NCBI GenBank assembly: GCA_964540655.1
Contig: CAZINR010000056.1
Location: forward strand, 1 to 7,421
Direction: 5' to 3'
Source: CAZQBY01 sp964540655
GTDB taxonomy: Archaea; Altiarchaeota; Altiarchaeia; JAFGQM01
Length of the DNA: 7,421 nt
Shown here: positions 1 through 6,000 of the stretch, in pieces
Layout of the letters: each line of letters starts with the position of its first letter
How positions within the stretch are numbered: position 1 is the first letter of the stretch
Translations under genes and position numbers: made by a program
Notes under the pieces: model-generated
The model's input: only the letters and a program-made list of their open reading frames with translations
Told to the model about the DNA's origin: nothing
Databases searched by the model: none

Positions 1-3000
1 CTCAACAACTCCAATCTCGTGACCGACAATGTGCATTCAAGCTCCTGGTGGAACTACGACTGGCGCTACAGGCGCAAGGTTATCCTCACCGAGACCGAAG
101 GGAGCGCCAGAATCAACGAGCCGGTCATGCTGACTGCCAGCGGCCTGACGATATCCGACTGCGCCAAAGAGCTGAGGCTGATAAACAGCTCCGGCGGTGA
201 GGTCCCGCTCCAGGCAGTCAGGGAGAACCTGAGCGCGTCCCAGGGCTCCCGCTGGTGCATGTTCGCCTTCAAGGCCAACATAAGCGCGAGCAGCACAGAC
301 ACCTACTACCTCTACTACGGCAATGCGGACGCAGCAGACCCTGGATACGGAACAATAGTCTACCACTACGACGACTTCGAGGAGCATTCGGTCGGCGAGA
401 CTCTCAATAGCAAGAGCACCGGTTACAGCACTGGCTACTACTCGGTATGGAGCGTCACCTGGCCTACTCAGGCGGGCAACATAACCAGCGACGGCGGCAA
501 TAAAGTCTACTGGCTGGGCTGCAACGCGGCTTCGGGCTGTGCAAGCAACTGGCCCAAGCTGGCTCTGATGGGCGGGTATTACGAATCGATGGCCGACTTC
601 ACGGCCGAGGTGATGATCAAGAGGCTCGACAACCCTTCCGACGACGCAGGCAGCACTGTCCTGACCTTCCGGTACAACAATGCAGGACCCTGCTATAACC
701 AGTATATGACATGGTTCGACAGCTCTTACACTACGACATATCTCTGGAAAAAATACGGCTCTTCCACGCCTTGCACCGACGCTCAGATGGATTCCGGCTC
801 ATTCAGCACGCAGAAGGGCACCTGGTACCATCTCATGGCAAAGACTATAGGAGACAGACATAAGTCCTTCTCTGATTACGATTCCCGCGTATTGAGCGGG
901 ACCGACTCCGGCGTCTCCTCCGGGACCGTCCTGCTGGAGGCGTGGGAGAAGGCTTCCTCATACTTCGATAACTTCACAATATGGAAGGGCAATGTCAGCA
1001 TAAGCGAAGTCAAGATATCCACTAGCGTCTCAGCCGTAGAACACGCGCTGATGACGGATGAGAGCGGGGACTACAATTACACATTCACGGCGCCTCTGGC
1101 GGAGGGCAACCACACGGTGCTTGTGAATTCCACAGTCAACCCTTATGGGGAGAACTCCACCAACCTGACCATCCAGGACAGCACACCACCGGACATAGAC
1201 TGGAACTGGACAGATGCTAATTCGACCACCCCGCAGAACTCCACCACAGTATGCGTCAACCTCTCGGAGAGTGGCAACTGCACACTCCATTTCAACGGAA
1301 CAGATTATGCCAATTCCACCACCGGGACCAACATCTGCTGGAACTTCACCAATATGCCGGACGGCAACTACTCCTCGATAAACGCCACTTGCGAGGACTC
1401 TTTGGGCAATGTGGACGACTCCACCACATCCTGGTGGAGAGTCCTCTACCAGGACCAGGCTCCGCCCGTGCTGGAGTGGAACTGGACCGACGCCAATTCC
1501 ACCATAAGCAGGACCCGTACCAAAATCTGCGTCAATCTCTCCGAGAGCGGCAACTGCACCCTCCGCTTCAACGGCACCGACTATGCGAATTCATCCAGCG
1601 CCACTCATATATGCTGGCACAGGACCGCGCTCTCCAACGGCAATTATTCCACAGTCAATGCCAGCTGCCAGGATGCGGTAGGCAACAAGGCCAACACCAC
1701 TAATTCATGGGTCAATGTCAGCTTCGTGGACACCGTTCCGCCGGCCGTGGCCATAGTCTCACCAACAGAACAGTCGTATTGTGTGGAGATGCTTATAAAC
1801 GCCTCAGTGTCCGACGATTCGGGCGTATCATCGGTATACTACCGACTCTCGAACTCCTCCGGCAATGTCACCAGCTGGACCTCGATGTCCATGAGCTCCG
1901 GCAGCATATACGACGGCTACTGGAACGCAACCGCCGGCTTCTCCGGCCTGGACTACGGCCATTACAATGTGACTATAAACGCCACCGACTTGGCCTTGCA
2001 GGAGAACTCCTCTGAATATTCCGAGGTGAACATGCCCAGCAAAATCGTGTGGGCAGACCGCGACACCAGCGGCGATGACTCTATAAACGACACCGTGTCC
2101 ATTTCCAACGAGCATGTCAACCTCACCTTCCGCTATCAGAACCTCAACACAGGCACTGCGGCGGACAACGGTTACTCCATAGACAAGCTCACATACGATG
2201 GAGAGGTAATACTGGAGAACACCCCCTACTACGCGCAGGACAAGCTCTACGACGAGATAAGCACCACCAATTATCTCTTCGGAGTTAGCCAGATAATGGG
2301 CGATTTGAACGACCCCGACGTCTTCCAGACTCTGTGGTCGGGCAGCAAGAACTACCAGAACCTCTACCAGGACCATGAAATAATAGCGCAGGGATGCGTC
2401 CTCAACATGTCGACATCGAGCCGGACTATACCATCCTACATCCCCGGCTCCCTCACCCTGGGCACCCAGACCAATTTCACTCTCGACGGTGGGACACTCC
2501 ATCTAGAGGACACCATAATAAACAAGGGCGCTTCTACTGTTGATGTGACTAGGCTCATAACCTTCCCCGCCGGGAATCTGACATCGTCCTTCTTCAGCGA
2601 GCCCGTAAACAGGAACAACCATCCATACGGCCCCAACTACGTCAGGGGCCTCAAGCCTGTGGCTTATGGCGACAGCTATATCGGTTATGCCGACAACTAC
2701 GGCTCCAACAGCTACGGCTCGGGGACACTGCAAATTGACAACAATCAGGGGCTCAACCCCCCATGGGGCGCCGAGAGGGCCCTGTTCATACCGGCACTCT
2801 ACGTGTTCAATACGACATTATCAATTCCGTCCAACGGGAGGAGCACAGTTTCCTCAGACTTTGTAATCGAGGCCACGAATGTATCAGCCTATTATGACCA
2901 GTATATCTCATCCAGCGGCATCTCGCTCGATTCATTAGATTACAGCCTTCTCAAAAGCCACTTCACAAACAAGAACACTCTCGACAACGCCTTCAACAGC

Positions 3001-6000
3001 GAGGGCTTTGTGGAGGCGGCCTACTATTCTGAGAAGACAGACTCTCCAACAGGCCCCAGCGACTGGAACAACCTTCTGGTATCGAAGTCCCTCATGGCGA
3101 TGTTCCACGACACCCAGGATTCCTATTACCTGGACAAGGCCAGAGGCCACAATCATTACCTGAACAAGACACTGCGCCACCTGGACGACACGAACTGGAA
3201 ATACGGCTATTTCAAGGATGCCACTAAACCCGGAGTCATGTCTCCGCCCGGTGAGAACTGGTACAAGAACGTGACAGCCTACATGTGGAGCCAGCCCTAT
3301 CAGGTCGGAGGCTTTATGGCCGAATATATGAAGACTCACAATCAGTCGGCATACCGGATAATCCAGGATAACATAAGGAACGTCTACAGCAGCACAGTCC
3401 CCAACTCCGAGGACGGCCTTTGGAACGACTCGCTGGCGAGATGGAGATGGCTTATACAGGACTCGGGAAGCCGCCAGAAGGTCGACCAGGACAACTACGA
3501 CTCCCAGATTTTCGGCATAAACGTCATGCTCCAGGCCTACATGTTCACCAACAACCAGTCTTATCTGAACAGGGCCCAGGACGTAGCTGAGAGCTATAAG
3601 TACTATTTCACCCGCCCGACATGGATGTTTGAAGACACTCGGAAAGTGCAGTCATTCAACATAATATCCTTCACTTCCAAGACCTTGTATCTGCTTTATG
3701 ACCTCACAGATAACGAAACTTACAAATCATGGGCCAGTGACCTTATGGACAATGTGATATACTCCTCAGTCTATTTGGACAGGTTCCCTGATGAATACTC
3801 CTGGCTCAAGGGCGGGGTCGGCAGGATGAGCCATGATTGGCAGAGTCCGACAGTGCCAGACTCCCACGGCGATTCCGGCATATTCGCCGAGTACAATATG
3901 ATGCCCTGGACTGTTGAATCCCTGATCTCCGCATACAAGCACACGGGCGAGGAAAAGTATCTTAATTACACAAAGCAGATGCTATGGCACGTCCTCAGGA
4001 GCAACCGCAGGAACGAGAGCTCCAGGGTCGTAGACTACTTTGAGAATACCAACTTCACCTGGGAGGCCAGCGACGGGACCTCCAGCGTGGGATTCGACTC
4101 GTCCAACAAGCAGCGCGATGAGAAATCCTTGGAGTGGAATTTCAGCCAGAGCGGCTCGGAGACCGGCACCAAATTCATAAACAGGACGGTATCTGGCTCC
4201 GGAAGCGACGCATTCGCGGACTGGGACCAGTTCGACGAGATGACCTTCTGGTTCTACACCACCCAGACCTCTCCCAATTATTATGTGTCAATAAGCAACA
4301 GCGGCTCGTGGGTGCTTAACAACTACGACTTCCGCTCCCAGCTGTCAAGCGGTTGGACGCTGGTCGAGGTTGACATAAGCGGACTTTCTAGGAGCGCGGT
4401 AGACCAGGTGAGGTTCTCGATAGATGCAGGCGACTTCAGCACGGGGACACACACCTTCCTTATAGACGACCTTCGGATAAACGCAAGCCGGACCTCCAAC
4501 ATGTCGTCGGAATACAACGCCTACACCGACCTGTGGTATGATTACGACAACGGCCAGACCATGGTTGCCAATCTGTTCGCCGTCACAGAGCTCAACGCAT
4601 TTTTGAACGGCAGCAGGGCGGAGCAGAGCGAGCTTCTGCTTCTAGACAAAGGAGATCATATGCTGCTGCTCAACCCCTATTACAACTACACATTCGATGC
4701 CGATTTGCACCTCAAGAGACCCTTCGCCCATATCTGGAATGCCAATACATCCACCCTGGAGAATCTGAACAGTGACACAGGAACGGCAACTATAAACCCG
4801 ACCGATTACGTCTATATTCTCAACGCCACCTTCACGCTGGATGAAATAGACAACATAACCAAGCTGTGGGACGAATCCGACAATCTCGTAGACGACTCGG
4901 TGGGCATATACATAGCGAGCTCCGAGAAGGCCTCGACGTCCCTCAACATCTCGATAGACAGCCTGGCAAGCAGCAATATAACCCTGAACGCGACTCACTT
5001 CAACATGACCTTCGAGCCGGACACGTTCGCTTATTCCTCGCACAGCGGAAACTTCGACGTTCCCGTCATAAGCCAGTGCGGGACCCCCCCATGCTACACC
5101 TATGTCCAGGACGGCAGCTCCTACAATGTGACCATTTACAACCTGACCATCGAGCCCGGGACCGGTAGCAACGACATAAACGCGACAGGAACCGACTCGA
5201 CTCCGCCGGAGCTTGGATGGAATTGGACGGATGCCAATTCGACTACGAACTACAACTCAACGACCATCTGCGTGAACGCGTCTGAAACCGTGAACTGCAC
5301 CCTCCACTTCAACGGGACCGATTACGTGAATTCTACAACGGCGACTAACATCTGCTGGAATATGACCAACATGGCTAACGGCAACTACTCCACTATAAAC
5401 GCGACCTGCGACGATATGAGCAGCAACTCAGCCGATACATCCAACGCCTGGTGGAACGTGGAATACACCGACCCGACCGAGCTGTCAGAGCCGGCCGAGC
5501 TCGAGCAGAACAACACGGAGTATCGATTGGTCGACAACATAACAGCCACTGAAATAGCCTTTAACGTAACGGGGGAGAACGTCACCCTCAACTGCGGAAG
5601 ATACCGGCTGAGAGGTGCCGGAGCCGCTACAATCGCCATAAACGTAACGGGCAAAGGCGCCGTCTTCAGGGATTGCTACATCGAGGACTTCGTCTCGGAC
5701 GCGGTCCTGGTCTCCGCGGCTAACGCCCAGATAATCAACATAACCGTGGACGACCCCTACTGCGGGGTGAACATAACGGCCGACAACACAACAGTCATAA
5801 ACTCCACAATAAACAACAACACTATCGGAATCGCGGCTGAGAACGTCGTCAACATAACCCTATCCAACAACACGCTCTGGAACAACAGCAACTACGGAAT
5901 CCGGTTCAACAACACAAATGCTTCTTTAATAGATGACAACGATTTGAAGACACAGGTCAGTGGCGGTACATACGGGGTTTATTTGGAGGACTCCGACTCC

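Noticed and set aside
1251..1703. Plus-strand frame-3 ORF of 150 codons
   Set aside because: It overlaps the two four-cysteine repeats. Its Arg/Gln/His-rich, repetitive product is the frame-shifted reading of those repeats.
1180..1731. Tandem DNA repeat from recent duplication or assembly error
   Set aside because: The two 276-base copies share protein sequence but differ at many synonymous positions and diverge in the last third, so they are old and genuine.
1828..2502. Long minus-strand open frame (224 codons), and other minus-strand frames across the window
   Set aside because: They lie wholly within the continuous + strand frame, give low-complexity Val/Gly/Arg-rich products, and match no recognisable domain. 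They follow from the codon bias of the real gene.
4648..4662. Shine-Dalgarno-like AAAGGAG five bases before an in-frame ATG (4660-4662), a possible internal translation start
   Set aside because: It lies in the middle of continuous coding sequence, the downstream peptide has no signal sequence or domain start, and such a short motif is expected by chance in 7.4 kb.
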